A DNA stretch of 64,000 bases from CG2-30-58-95 sp964618215 (GCA_964618215.1 CAZTZE010000005.1:1-64000); one strand, 5' to 3'; counted from the stretch's first letter, positions 25,579 through 34,771 are shown. Translations and numbers: made by a program. The notes: generated by a model not told the origin, from the letters alone.

Positions 25579-26475
25579 ATGGACAAGTCCCTCAACTGGC
25601 GCGAAACCATCATCACCGCGGTCATCAAGGCCTGCGGCTATTCGGCCATCCTCTTTGTCGGCCTCATCTTCTTTTTCCTCTTACGCGAGGGGCTGCCGGC
25701 CCTTAGCCAAGTCCCGCTCGCCAACCTGTTCAGCCAACGCTGGTATCCCATCGAGGCTTATTACGGTATCCTGCCGCTCATCAGCGGCTCGCTCATCGTG
25801 ACCATCGGCGCGATGCTGGTCGCCATCCCCTTTGGCATTGGGACAGCGGTCTTTATCGCTGAGATCGCCCCGCGCTGGGCGCGCGACATTCTCAAACCCT
25901 TTGTGGAATTGCTGGGCGGACTGCCATCGGTGGTGCTTGGTTTCCTGGGGATTCTCGTCCTCTCGCCGTTTCTGCGCATCTTTCTGGACCTGCCGACGGG
26001 TCTGACCGCCCTGGCCGGTTCCCTGCTTCTGGGCGGGATCGCGATCCCGACCATCGTCTCGATTGCCGAGGATGCCCTGGATTCGGTCCCCAGGTCATAC
26101 CGCGAGGGCGCGCTGGCGATGGGCGCAACCCGCTGGCAGACCATCTGGCGGGTGACTCTGCCGGCCGCCCGTTCCGGTGTGCTGACAGCGGTCATGCTCG
26201 GCCTCGGGCGCGCCATCGGTGAGACGATGGCGGTTATGATGGTCACCGGCAACGCCCCCGTGCTGGCGACGCGCTGGAATTCGCTTTTCATGCCGGCGCG
26301 TACCATGACGGCCACCATCGCCGCCGAGATGGGCGAGGTGGCCAGCGGGAGTATCCACTACCATGTGCTGTTCTTCATTGGCCTGGTGCTGTTCCTGATT
26401 TCGCTGGTTGTCAATGTGACGGCTTCTTCGGTCGTCTTCCGGCAGAAGAAACGGGCGGAGAGGGTGTTGTCGTGA
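25579..26475 (+). CDS. pstC: Phosphate ABC transporter permease PstC (copy 1)
   Basis: 298 residues, six predicted membrane helices. The EAA-type loop that contacts the ATPase is EGALAMGATRWQTIWRVTLP, followed by GRAIGETMAVMMVTGNAP. Overlaps pstA by 4 bp (GTGA), so the permease pair is translationally coupled. Confidence 0.93.
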   Translation: MDKSLNWRETIITAVIKACGYSAILFVGLIFFFLLREGLPALSQVPLANLFSQRWYPIEAYYGILPLISGSLIVTIGAMLVAIPFGIGTAVFIAEIAPRWARDILKPFVELLGGLPSVVLGFLGILVLSPFLRIFLDLPTGLTALAGSLLLGGIAIPTIVSIAEDALDSVPRSYREGALAMGATRWQTIWRVTLPAARSGVLTAVMLGLGRAIGETMAVMMVTGNAPVLATRWNSLFMPARTMTATIAAEMGEVASGSIHYHVLFFIGLVLFLISLVVNVTASSVVFRQKKRAERVLS

Positions 26476-27317
26476 ACCGCCTCATCACCCAACGCATCGG
26501 CTTTTCCCTGTTGACGCTGGTTGCTCTTTTCACTGTCATCCCCATCCTGGCGGTATTCATCTACATCATCGCCCAGGGCGCGCCGGCCATCTCGTGGGAA
26601 TTCCTCTCCGGCTTCCCACGCGAAGGGATGCGGCAGGGCGGCATTCTACCGGCCATCGTCGGGACGTTTTATCTCACGCTGGGCACGGCAATTTTCTCCG
26701 TCCCACTCGGCATCGCCGCGGCGATTTACCTGGCCGAATATGCGCGCGAGAACTGGCTGACGCGGCTGATCCGCATTGCCATCATCAACCTGGCTGGCAT
26801 CCCTTCGGTTGTGTATGGCCTGTTTGGGCTGGGGCTGTTCGTCTTCTTCCTGAAATTCGGCACCAGTCTCCTCTCCGCTTCGCTGACCCTTTCGATCATG
26901 ACCCTGCCGGTCATCATCAGCGCCTCGGAGGAGGCGCTGCGGGCTGTGCCGCAGGCTTTCCGCACAGTCAGCATCTCGCTGGGTGGCACGCGCTGGCAGA
27001 CCATCCGCCGCATCGTCCTGCCGCAGGCCTTGCCCGGCATCCTGACCGGCGTCATCCTCGGCCTGGAACGCGCCGCGGGGGAGACCGCGCCCATCCTTTT
27101 CACAGGCGCGGCTTTCTTCCTGCCGCGCTTGCCCCACTCGCCTTTCGATGCGACCATGGCGCTGCCATACCATTTGTTTGTGATTTCAACGCAAGTGCCG
27201 GAGATGCCGATCCAGATTCAATATGGCACGGCGCTGGTGCTGATCGCTTTTGTGCTGGGCATGAACCTGATCGCGACGGTGATACGTTCCCGCGCGAGAG
27301 CGAAGAGGCAGTGGTGA
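26472..27317 (+). CDS. pstA: Phosphate ABC transporter permease PstA (copy 1)
   Basis: 281 residues with six hydrophobic segments. Motifs: YLAEYARENWLTRLIRIAII, NLAGIPSVVYGLFGLGLFV, SLGGTRWQTIRRIVLPQALP, and ERAAGETAPILFTGAAFF. Uses a GTG start overlapping the pstC stop. Partner of PstC in the membrane channel. Confidence 0.93.
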   Translation: MNRLITQRIGFSLLTLVALFTVIPILAVFIYIIAQGAPAISWEFLSGFPREGMRQGGILPAIVGTFYLTLGTAIFSVPLGIAAAIYLAEYARENWLTRLIRIAIINLAGIPSVVYGLFGLGLFVFFLKFGTSLLSASLTLSIMTLPVIISASEEALRAVPQAFRTVSISLGGTRWQTIRRIVLPQALPGILTGVILGLERAAGETAPILFTGAAFFLPRLPHSPFDATMALPYHLFVISTQVPEMPIQIQYGTALVLIAFVLGMNLIATVIRSRARAKRQW

Positions 27318-27372
27318 AGTAACCAGTAATCAGTGAGCAGTAATCAGTAATCAGAGAGTGAAGGAGGTTGGA

Positions 27373-28002
27373 ATGTCGGTCTTGAATAGAATCGCTTACT
27401 TCCAAAACCGGCGCGACGAGGTGCCCAATCAGGAACTCGCCAGAGAGTTGGCCGAATTAGATAACCGCGTTGGGATTCAGGAAATTGCCGAGAATCTTTG
27501 GAATAAGGATACAAACGTTTCGTTTGATTGCATCAAAGTTCTTTATGAGGTTGGCTACATCAAGCCAGAGCTGATTGCAGAATATGTCAGCGATTTCCTG
27601 AAGCTAATGAAGAGTAAGCATAATCGGCTGGTCTGGGGCGCGATGCTGGCCCTGTCCACGATTGCGGAGAGCAAAGCCGACGAGATTTGCCCGCACGTTG
27701 AAGAAATCAAGAAGGTGATGGAAAATGGCTCCGTCATCACGGTGGATAACGGCGTCAAAATCCTGGCGCTGGTTGCCTCGCACAATGAAGCCTATGGGAG
27801 AGATATTTTCCCGTATCTTTTGAATCACCTGCGAACCTGCCGCCCGAAGGATGTGCCGCAGCATTCCGAGAAGACCGTTGTGGCAGTGAATGCCGGAAAC
27901 AAAAGCGAGTTTATTGCCGTGCTGGAGAAGCGCATGGAAGACTTGCAGGGCACGCAGGTGACGCGGGTCAAGAAAGTCATTCGGGAAGCAGAAAAACGAT
28001 AG
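27373..28002 (+). CDS. HEAT-repeat-like protein in the phosphate operon
   Basis: 209 residues from the ATG at 27373 behind AAGGAGG. The chain is all-helical with repeating ~35-residue units (NLWNKDTNVSFDCIKVLYEV, KSKHNRLVWGAMLALSTIAE, ENGSVITVDNGVKILALVAS), as in HEAT/armadillo scaffolds. I do not recognise a characterised family. Its place between pstA and pstB suggests a protein-protein role in phosphate signalling or an unrelated passenger; both are inference. Preceded by a tract of TAATCAGTAATCAG words. Confidence 0.65.
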   Translation: MSVLNRIAYFQNRRDEVPNQELARELAELDNRVGIQEIAENLWNKDTNVSFDCIKVLYEVGYIKPELIAEYVSDFLKLMKSKHNRLVWGAMLALSTIAESKADEICPHVEEIKKVMENGSVITVDNGVKILALVASHNEAYGRDIFPYLLNHLRTCRPKDVPQHSEKTVVAVNAGNKSEFIAVLEKRMEDLQGTQVTRVKKVIREAEKR

Positions 28003-28061
28003 GGTATTACGTTTTACGCATTACGATTTACGTAAAGCGTGAAACGAAAAACGTAAAGCGC

Positions 28062-28817
28062 ATGAACAAGATAATCATCGAACACCTCTCCCTCCAATAC
28101 GCCGACGGCACGGAATCGCTGCGTGACATCAGCATGGGCATCCCCGCCAACGCCATCACAGTGCTGTTCGGCCCGGCGGGCGGCGGCAAGTCCACGCTGC
28201 TGCGCTGCCTCAACCGCCTGAACGACCTAACCGAGGTCCAGACGGTGGGGGGGCGCGTCCTGCTCGACGGCGAAAACATCCTCGACCCGCAGACGGATGT
28301 CATCGCCCTGCGCCGCCGCGTCGGGATGGTCTTCGCCCGTCCGGTTGTCCTGCCGTTGACCATCCGCGGCAACCTGACCTATGGATTGGAATTGGCTGGT
28401 GAGAAGCGTAAGTCGCGGCTGGATGAAGCCGTGGAGCACAGCCTCAAACTGGCCGCGCTGTGGGAGGAGGTCCGAGACCGGCTCGACGACCCGGCCATTG
28501 CCCTCTCCGGCGGGCAGCAGCAGCGACTGTGCCTGGCACGTTCGCTGGCCCAGCAGCCGGAAGTCATTTTGCTGGATGAACCCACCTCAGGCCTTGACCC
28601 CATTTCGACCGGCAAAGTTGAACTGGCTTTGCAGGAACTCAAGAAAGATTACACCATCGTGCTGGTGCCGCACTCCGTTCAGCAGGCGGCGCGGACGGCA
28701 GATTACGCCGCCTTCTTTTTGCAGGGCGAACTGGTCGAATACGCCCCCGGCAAGGAAATTTTCACCACACCGCAAGATCAACGCAGCGAAGATTACGTCG
28801 AGGGAAGGTTTGGGTAG
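28062..28817 (+). CDS. Phosphate ABC transporter ATP-binding protein (PstB-like, copy 2)
   Basis: 251 residues. Walker A GPAGGGKSTLLRCLNRLNDL, Q-loop region altered (GMVFARPVVLPLTIRGNLTY, with Ala-Arg in place of the usual Gln-Lys), signature LSGGQQQRLCLARSLAQQPE, Walker B VILLDEPTSGLDP, switch region VLVPHSVQQAARTAD with His kept. It is clearly a PstB paralogue but is more diverged than the other two copies, especially at the Q-loop. It sits between the HEAT-like gene and phoB. Confidence 0.85.
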   Translation: MNKIIIEHLSLQYADGTESLRDISMGIPANAITVLFGPAGGGKSTLLRCLNRLNDLTEVQTVGGRVLLDGENILDPQTDVIALRRRVGMVFARPVVLPLTIRGNLTYGLELAGEKRKSRLDEAVEHSLKLAALWEEVRDRLDDPAIALSGGQQQRLCLARSLAQQPEVILLDEPTSGLDPISTGKVELALQELKKDYTIVLVPHSVQQAARTADYAAFFLQGELVEYAPGKEIFTTPQDQRSEDYVEGRFG

Positions 28818-28849
28818 CGGCGGACGGCGTCCGCCCGATTGGGCGCAAT

Positions 28850-29563
28850 ATGTCTGAAACCATTCTGGTCGTCGAAGACGAACTCCCTTTGCAGGAAACC
28901 CTGGTCTATAACCTCGAAAAACAGGGCTACATCGTCGAGGCTGTAGGAGACGGGCGCGCCGCGCTCGAGGTGGCTCGTCGTTCAAAACCCGACCTCATCA
29001 TCCTTGACATCATGCTCCCCGAACTGGACGGCTTCGATGTTTGCAAAATCCTGCGCCGCGAGATGACCGTCCCCATCCTGATGCTGACTGCCCGCGACGA
29101 CGAGATTGACCGCGTCGTCGGGCTGGAGGTCGGCGCGGACGACTACCTGACCAAACCCTTCTCCATGCGCGAACTGCTGGCGCGCGTCAAGGCGCAGTTG
29201 CGGCGGACGAGCGTCATTCGCGAAGAATTGGAGAAACTCAAAACCAAATCCGCCGCGCCGCAGGACATTCTGACTTTTGGGAATCTGGGCATTAACCAGA
29301 CCCGCCGCGAGGTCACGCTGGAGGGCAAAGTCCTCCCGCTCAAGCCGCAGGAATACGATTTGCTGTTATTCTTCGCCGAACACCGCGGCCAGATGCTCTC
29401 GCGCCAATTCATCCTCGAGCGCGTTTGGGGCTGGGATTACGTCGGCGACAGCCGCACGGTGGATGTCCATGTGCGCTGGTTGCGGCAGAAGATCGAGGCT
29501 GATTCGTCGAAGCCGGAGCGGATTGTCACCGTGCGCGGCGGGGGGTATCGGTTCGAGGGTTAG
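28850..29563 (+). CDS. phoB: OmpR/PhoB-family response regulator
   Basis: 237 residues. The receiver domain has acid pocket Glu9-Asp10, phospho-acceptor Asp53 (LIILDIMLPELDGFDV) and the conserved Lys in DDYLTKPFSMRELL. The C-terminal winged helix (about 145-235) includes LTPQEYDLL-like LKPQEYDLLLFFAEHRGQ and VDVHVRWLRQKIE. With the adjacent PhoR-type kinase and Pst genes it is the expected activator of phosphate-starvation genes. The name is by context. Confidence 0.9.
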   Translation: MSETILVVEDELPLQETLVYNLEKQGYIVEAVGDGRAALEVARRSKPDLIILDIMLPELDGFDVCKILRREMTVPILMLTARDDEIDRVVGLEVGADDYLTKPFSMRELLARVKAQLRRTSVIREELEKLKTKSAAPQDILTFGNLGINQTRREVTLEGKVLPLKPQEYDLLLFFAEHRGQMLSRQFILERVWGWDYVGDSRTVDVHVRWLRQKIEADSSKPERIVTVRGGGYRFEG

Positions 29564-29628
29564 CATGTTGAAGGTTGCAGGTTGCATGTTTGGCATAGCA
29601 ATCTTCAACATCCAAACCAACCCAAAAG

Positions 29629-30888
29629 ATGACAACCTTCCTCGCTGTTCTGGTCGCAGTTCTCTTACTTGTCCTGGCCTACCTGGCCTGGCGTTACTTT
29701 CACTTGCGTCGCCGCTTGAGCGAATATACCCACACCGCCCAACGCCTTGCTAAAGGGGAGATAACCGCAGAGGCGCTTCCCGAAGATGTGCGCGAATTGG
29801 AAGATCTGTCCAATGCGGTCAGAGCCATCGTGTCAACCTTCAACCTTCAACTTTCAACCGTTGACACCGAGCGCGCCAAACTCGCCGCCGTTCTGGATAC
29901 GATGACCGACGGCGTGTTGATTGCAGATGCCGAAGGCCGCATCCAGTTCGCCAACCCCGCCTCCGAAAGACTGTTTGAATACAAAAATGCCCTCGGCCGC
30001 TCGGTGACCGAGGTCCTCCGCCACCATCAATTGGTCGAGGTCTGGCGTAAATGTCGCGCCACCGGCGAAGCGCAGGAGGAAACCATCGAACTACCCGCCC
30101 GCCGCCAATTCCTGCGTTTGCTTGTCATTCCAGATAAATATACTGGCGGGAGTCTTCTTCTAGTGCAGGATTTGACCAGTCTGCGCCGCCTCGAAACGAT
30201 GCGCCGCGATTTCGTCAGCAACCTCTCGCACGAACTGCGCACGCCGCTGGCCTCGCTCAAAGCCCTGACCGAAACGCTGAACGAAGGCGCGCTGGAGGAT
30301 CCTCCTGCGGCGCGCCGTTTTCTGAGCCGCATCGAAACCGAAGTGGACGCGCTGACCCAAATGGTGCAGGAGTTGCTCGAACTCACACGGATTGAATCGG
30401 GACAGGTGGCGCTGGAATTGCAGCCGGTCGCGCCGGAGAAATTGCTCCAAACCGCCGCCGAGCGCATGAAACTGCAAGCCGAGCGCGCCGGGTTGGCGCT
30501 GCGTCTCGAGTGTCCGCTCGGCCTGCCCAAAGTCCGGGCTGACGCGTCGCGGCTGGAACAGGTGCTGGTCAATCTCATCCATAACGCGGTCAAGTTCACC
30601 CGTCCGGGAGGCGAGGTGGTTTTGTCCGCACAGATTGATGGGAATTTTGTCCGCTTCGCCGTGCGGGATACCGGCGTGGGCATTCCCGAGGACGACCTGG
30701 CGCGCATCTTCGAGCGTTTCTACAAAGCTGACCGGGCGCGCTCCGGCGGCGGCACCGGCCTGGGACTTTCCATCGCCCGGCACATCGTCGAGGCGCACGG
30801 CGGGCGGATTTGGGCGGAGAGCGTGGAAGGGCGGGGAAGCACGTTTTATTTCACAGTTCCGGTTAACCAAACCATAACAAACTCATAA
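29629..30888 (+). CDS. phoR: PhoR-type sensor histidine kinase
   Basis: 419 residues. One N-terminal membrane helix (about 3-24) without a periplasmic sensor loop, then a HAMP-like linker, a PAS domain (about 80-180: VLDTMTDGVLIADAEGRIQF), the dimerisation box with His201 (FVSNLSHELRTPLASLKAL) and an HATPase_c domain (LVNLIHNAVKFTRPGGEV, DTGVGIPEDDLARIFERFYK, GGTGLGLSIARHIVEAHGG). Lack of an external sensor fits PhoR, which senses through PstB/PhoU. A CAACCTTCAACCTTCAAC tract (29838-29858) has added residues STFNLQLSTV in frame. Confidence 0.92.
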   Translation: MTTFLAVLVAVLLLVLAYLAWRYFHLRRRLSEYTHTAQRLAKGEITAEALPEDVRELEDLSNAVRAIVSTFNLQLSTVDTERAKLAAVLDTMTDGVLIADAEGRIQFANPASERLFEYKNALGRSVTEVLRHHQLVEVWRKCRATGEAQEETIELPARRQFLRLLVIPDKYTGGSLLLVQDLTSLRRLETMRRDFVSNLSHELRTPLASLKALTETLNEGALEDPPAARRFLSRIETEVDALTQMVQELLELTRIESGQVALELQPVAPEKLLQTAAERMKLQAERAGLALRLECPLGLPKVRADASRLEQVLVNLIHNAVKFTRPGGEVVLSAQIDGNFVRFAVRDTGVGIPEDDLARIFERFYKADRARSGGGTGLGLSIARHIVEAHGGRIWAESVEGRGSTFYFTVPVNQTITNS

Positions 30889-30969
30889 CCTGTCTTTCGC
30901 GGACGTTTAATACCGGCATGGTATCTTTGCATTATGGATAACACGCCGGTATTTATTTTTGGAGGAACT

Positions 30970-31065
30970 ATGACTCTGTTTTGGATTTTCCTGGTTGCAC
31001 TGCTGATCGTTTTTGCCGTTGACATTCAGCAGAAGCGGCGGAACTCTGGTGATAAGTCAAAATGA
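30970..31065 (+). CDS. 31-residue single-helix membrane peptide
   Basis: The ATG at 30970 follows GGAGGAAC. The peptide is a hydrophobic helix (FWIFLVALLIVFAV) with a basic tail (QQKRRNSGDKSK). Its stop overlaps the ATG of the SurE fragment by 4 bp (ATGA), which supports it being translated. Function unknown. Confidence 0.5.
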   Translation: MTLFWIFLVALLIVFAVDIQQKRRNSGDKSK

Positions 31066-31274
31066 CCCACATCCTTGTTACAAACGATGACGGTGTGACT
31101 GCGCCCGGCCTGCTGGCGCTGGCCCAGGAGATGCGCAAAATCGCCAAAGTAAGTATCCTTGCACCCGACCGCAACTGGTCGGGCAGCGGTCATGTTAAGA
31201 CCCTCGAGCGCCCGTTGCGCATCAAAGAGGTTACCCTGCTGGATGAAGAACCTCCGGCGACAAAAAACCTTTAA
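31062..31274 (+). pseudogene. surE: Truncated SurE (5'/3'-nucleotidase) fragment
   Basis: The first ~65 codons are a good SurE N-terminus: ILVTNDDGVTAPGLLALAQE with the metal-binding Asp pair, and ILAPDRNWSGSGHVKTLERP. The frame then ends after 70 codons, whereas SurE is usually about 250 residues, and the rest is replaced by the pstS upstream region. The nucleotidase core is lost, so an active enzyme is not expected. It begins with ATGA overlap to the 31-residue peptide, suggesting the intact gene once belonged to this transcript. Confidence 0.8.
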
Positions 31275-31360
31275 CCAAACGTTAAAGCGTTGTTCTCCAG
31301 GCCTTAAACATGGCCTGATAAACTCTCAATGTGAAAAATCAAACCAAGGAGAAAAGAAAA

Positions 31361-32410
31361 ATGCGTAAGAATCTGTTTGTTTCCATGTTCGTCCTGCTGG
31401 CCGCCATGCTCGTCCTGAGCGCCTGCGGGCCTGCCGCCACGCCGACCGAAGAGCCGGTTGTGGTTGATCAACCGACCGAGGTTCCCACCGCCGTCCCCAC
31501 CGAAGACCCGCTGGCAATGTACCTGCCCGACGCCGTGACGGGTGACATCATCACCGCCGGTTCGTCCACCGTCTTCCCGCTCTCCGAGCGCATGAAGCAG
31601 CGCTTCGAGGAGGAAGGCTTCACCGGCAGGATTACCATTGACAGCATTGGTTCCGGCGCCGGCTTCGAGCGCTTCTGCAAGAACGGAGAAACCGACATCT
31701 CCAACGCCTCGCGCGCCATCAAGAGCAGTGAAGTTGAGTCCTGCCAGGCGATTGGCCGTGAGTCACTGGAATTCCGCGTTGGCACCGACGCCCTGGCTGT
31801 GGTCGTCAGCAAGGATAACACCTTCGTGACCGACGTGACCAAGGCTGAACTGGCCCAGATATTCTCGACCGCTGAGAAGTGGTCCGACGTGCGTCCCGAG
31901 TGGCCGGCTGAGCCCATCCTGCGCTTCATCCCCGGCACCGACTCCGGCACCTTTGATTACTTCGTGGAAGCCGTGATGGCCCCTGCCAATCCTGGCGATG
32001 ACGGGAAAGCCAGCATCGAGCGCGGCGAAGCCGCCATCCTGGCCGCCGCCAACCTCCAGATGTCCGAGGATGATAACGTCCTGGTGCAGGGTGTGGAAGG
32101 TTCCCCCTACGCCATCGGTTTCTTCGGCTTCGCTTACTATCAGGAAAACGCCGACAAACTGACCGTGCTCTCGGTTGACGGGATTGCTCCCACCGCCGAG
32201 ACCGCCGAGAACAACACCTACCCGATCTCCCGCCCGCTGTTCATCTATTCGACGGCGCAGATCATGCAGGAGAAGCCCCAGGTGGCAGCATTCATCTACT
32301 TCTACCTGACCAACGTCAACGACGAAATCCTGGATGTCGGTTACTTCCCGGCCAGCGACGCGGCCCTCGAAGAAGCTCTGAACGCCTGGCATCAGGCTGT
32401 CGGTAAATAA
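31361..32410 (+). CDS. pstS: Phosphate-binding lipoprotein PstS (copy 2)
   Basis: 349 residues from the ATG at 31361, preceded by AAGGAG; a GTG at 31331 is possible but would spoil the signal peptide. Lipobox LSAC, then a Thr/Pro/Glu linker. Binding motifs: TAGSSTVFPLSERMKQRFEE, SIGSGAGFERFCKNGETDIS, ASRAIKSSEVE and the phosphate loop RFIPGTDSGTFDYFVEAVM. Longer than copy 1 and from a different PstS subgroup. It starts the second pstSCA-B-phoU set. Confidence 0.93.
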   Translation: MRKNLFVSMFVLLAAMLVLSACGPAATPTEEPVVVDQPTEVPTAVPTEDPLAMYLPDAVTGDIITAGSSTVFPLSERMKQRFEEEGFTGRITIDSIGSGAGFERFCKNGETDISNASRAIKSSEVESCQAIGRESLEFRVGTDALAVVVSKDNTFVTDVTKAELAQIFSTAEKWSDVRPEWPAEPILRFIPGTDSGTFDYFVEAVMAPANPGDDGKASIERGEAAILAAANLQMSEDDNVLVQGVEGSPYAIGFFGFAYYQENADKLTVLSVDGIAPTAETAENNTYPISRPLFIYSTAQIMQEKPQVAAFIYFYLTNVNDEILDVGYFPASDAALEEALNAWHQAVGK

Positions 32411-32429
32411 ATCCATTTTTGTTCGACCT

Positions 32430-32505
32430 AGCCCTCTTGCCCCCTTCCCCCGCGAAGCGCCCCCGAAAGGGGGTGAAGGGAAGGGGGTTGGGGGTTAGGT
32501 TAGAA
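32430..32505. repeat. Palindromic CCCCCTTCCCC/GGGGAAGGGGG-type repeat
   Basis: CCCCCTTCCCC (about 32440-32451) pairs with GGGAAGGGGG (about 32477-32488), with an inner GCGCCCCCGAAAGGGGG hairpin. Related elements lie at 38486-38540, inside nadA (38963-39029) and inside the glycosyltransferase gene (20657-20735). Translating through this copy gives a false N-terminus for PstC. Confidence 0.75.
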
Positions 32506-32514
32506 GGTGTCGTT

Positions 32515-33465
32515 ATGGCTGAGAAAATGAACGGGGTGGGCGTCACCGGGTTCCCGTTCCGGAAAGCGGGGCTGCACAAGCGCCGCCGAGTCGGGGAAAC
32601 CGTCATCCAGTCTTTATTATTTTTTGCCGGATTCTTTTCGATTTTCACCACCATTGGCATCGTTTACGAACTGGGCAAGGAAGCCTGGTTGTTTTTTCGC
32701 CTGCCCGAAGTCAACCTGATTGATTTTTTGACCGGGACCAAGTGGCAGCCGCACATCAACGAGTTCGGCATCCTGCCGCTGGCAACCGCCACGCTGGTCA
32801 CGACTGCCATCGCCATGCTGATTGCCATCCCGCTTGGGCTGGCGGCGGCGGTCTATCTTTCGGAGTATGCCTCGAAAAAGACGCGCAACACGCTCAAGCC
32901 CATCCTGGAAATCCTGGCGGGCATCCCGACGATTGTGTATGGCTACTTCGCGCTGACCTTCGTCACGCCGCTGCTACGCTCCATTTTTGGTAGCGACATT
33001 GTGGAAATCTACAACACCGGCTCAGCCGGGTTGGTAATGGGCATCCTCATCCTGCCGTTGATCGCCTCGATCAGCGAAGACGCCCTGAACGCCGTGCCGC
33101 GTTCCCTGCGCGAGGCCGCCTACGGGTTGGGCGCCACCAAACTGGAAGTGGCTGTCAAGATCGTGCTCCCGGCAGCGCTATCGGGTATCGCTGCGGCAAT
33201 CATTTTAGGCATCAGCCGCGCCATCGGCGAGACGATGATCGTGGCGGTGGCGGCGGGCGCCGGCCCCAACTTCACGCTCAACCCGTTCAAGGGCGCGGAG
33301 ACAATGACCGGGCACATCGTCCGCATTTCGGGCGGCGACTTGAGTTACGACTCGATTGACTACAACAGCATCTTCGCCATCGGCCTGATGCTGTTTGCGC
33401 TCACCCTGACGCTCAACATTGTCAGCCAGCGCATTGTGCGCCGTTTCCGAGAGGTATACGAATGA
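32515..33465 (+). CDS. pstC: Phosphate ABC transporter permease PstC (copy 2)
   Basis: 316 residues from the ATG at 32515; the longer in-frame version only translates the repeat upstream. Six hydrophobic segments, YLSEYASKKTRNTLKPILEI, LAGIPTIVYGYFALTFVTPL, the ATPase-contact loop EAAYGLGATKLEVAVKIVLP, and SRAIGETMIVAVAAGAGPNF. Overlaps pstA by 4 bp. Confidence 0.92.
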   Translation: MAEKMNGVGVTGFPFRKAGLHKRRRVGETVIQSLLFFAGFFSIFTTIGIVYELGKEAWLFFRLPEVNLIDFLTGTKWQPHINEFGILPLATATLVTTAIAMLIAIPLGLAAAVYLSEYASKKTRNTLKPILEILAGIPTIVYGYFALTFVTPLLRSIFGSDIVEIYNTGSAGLVMGILILPLIASISEDALNAVPRSLREAAYGLGATKLEVAVKIVLPAALSGIAAAIILGISRAIGETMIVAVAAGAGPNFTLNPFKGAETMTGHIVRISGGDLSYDSIDYNSIFAIGLMLFALTLTLNIVSQRIVRRFREVYE

Positions 33466-34763
33466 AAGCGCAGAGAAAAGAAAATAGAGAGAAGAGGATA
33501 GAGAATAGTGCAGAAGGAAAAGAGAGCAAGGTAACTACTCTCTACTCTCCACTCTCTAATCTCTCCACTCGCAACCGCGCTGGCCGGACCTGGCAACTGG
33601 TTTTCCTTTCCTCCACCATCATTGGCATCCTGGCCCTGACCGCCCTCCTGCTCAACATCCTCGATAGCGCCTTCGGCTACGTGGCCTACGAAGCCAAAGT
33701 AGCACCCGCCACCCTGACCGTGGACGGCGTCGCCCTCGAAGACCAGACCAAAGACCAGTTGGTGGCCCTGCTGCAAAACACACTCTCGCGCGGCGCGTTC
33801 AACAAGTTGAACAATGAGAAATCCTTTGAAACCCGCTCGCGCGCCGAAGTATACGCCCTGGTCATCGAGCGCATCGTCAAGTACCAGGTCGTCGAGTCCT
33901 GGCCGCTGTGGGAATCGCTCACACAGAGCGCTGAAATCAAGGCCGCGGTCGCAGCCGAATATCCCCAGGCTGAGTTGAAATTTGTCTCCTGGCTGACCGC
34001 CGCCACCATCAGCCGCCCGCAATCCAGCGAAGCCGTCACAGCCGGTATCCGCACGGCCATCCTCGGCTCGCTGTGGACCATCCTCATCACCATCCTGTTC
34101 GCCTTCCCGCTGGGGGTGGGCGCGGCGATTTACCTCGAAGAATACACCACCGGCAACTGGCTGAACCGCATCATCCAGACCAACATCAACAACCTGGCCG
34201 GTGTCCCGTCCATCATTTACGGCATCCTGGGACTGGCAATCTTCGTCCGGGCGATGGAGAAATTGACCAGCGGTGCCTTGTTCGGTCTGGTGGACCCCAC
34301 CACTGCCAATGGCCGCACCCTCCTTTCGGCGGGCCTGACCCTCGGCCTGCTCGTCCTGCCGGTCATCATCATCAACGCCCAGGAGGCCATCCGCGCCGTC
34401 CCGCAGTCCCTGCGCAAGGCCGGGTACGGACTGGGCGCGACGAAGTGGCAGACCATCTGGTCGCACGTCCTGCCGAATGCCCTGCCGGGTATCCTGACTG
34501 GTACCATCCTGGCGATTTCACGCGCCATCGGCGAAACCGCTCCGCTGGTGGTTATTGGCGCTTCGACGGCTATTTCCTTTGACCCGTCCTCGCCGTTCTC
34601 GAAGTTCACCACCCTGCCCATCCAGATTTACCAGTGGACGGCGCGCCCGCAGGCTGAGTGGCGTCACCTGGCGGCTGCGGCGATCATCGTTTTACTGGCG
34701 CTGTTGTTGAGCCTGAATGCCTCGGCCATTGTGTTACGCAACCGCTTCGCGAGGAAATATTAG
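33462..34763 (+). CDS. pstA: Phosphate ABC transporter permease PstA (copy 2), extended
   Basis: 433 residues, about 150 longer than copy 1. Residues 2-35 are translated from short AGAGAATAG and CTCTCCACTCTC repeat words. After the first membrane helix (about 45-67) comes an extra soluble region of about 120 residues (VAPATLTVDGVALEDQTKDQ ... YPQAELKFVSWLTAATISRP), presumably outside the membrane. The permease core then follows: YLEEYTTGNWLNRIIQTNIN, LAGVPSIIYGILGLAIF, GLGATKWQTIWSHVLPNALP, SRAIGETAPLVVIGAS. The extra loop may contact PstS. Confidence 0.9.
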   Translation: MKAQRKENREKRIENSAEGKESKVTTLYSPLSNLSTRNRAGRTWQLVFLSSTIIGILALTALLLNILDSAFGYVAYEAKVAPATLTVDGVALEDQTKDQLVALLQNTLSRGAFNKLNNEKSFETRSRAEVYALVIERIVKYQVVESWPLWESLTQSAEIKAAVAAEYPQAELKFVSWLTAATISRPQSSEAVTAGIRTAILGSLWTILITILFAFPLGVGAAIYLEEYTTGNWLNRIIQTNINNLAGVPSIIYGILGLAIFVRAMEKLTSGALFGLVDPTTANGRTLLSAGLTLGLLVLPVIIINAQEAIRAVPQSLRKAGYGLGATKWQTIWSHVLPNALPGILTGTILAISRAIGETAPLVVIGASTAISFDPSSPFSKFTTLPIQIYQWTARPQAEWRHLAAAAIIVLLALLLSLNASAIVLRNRFARKY

Positions 34764-34771
34764 CAATCCAT

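Noticed and set aside
32419..32514. N-terminal extension of pstC copy 2
   Set aside because: It translates a palindromic repeat; the ATG at 32515 gives the normal PstC N-terminus.
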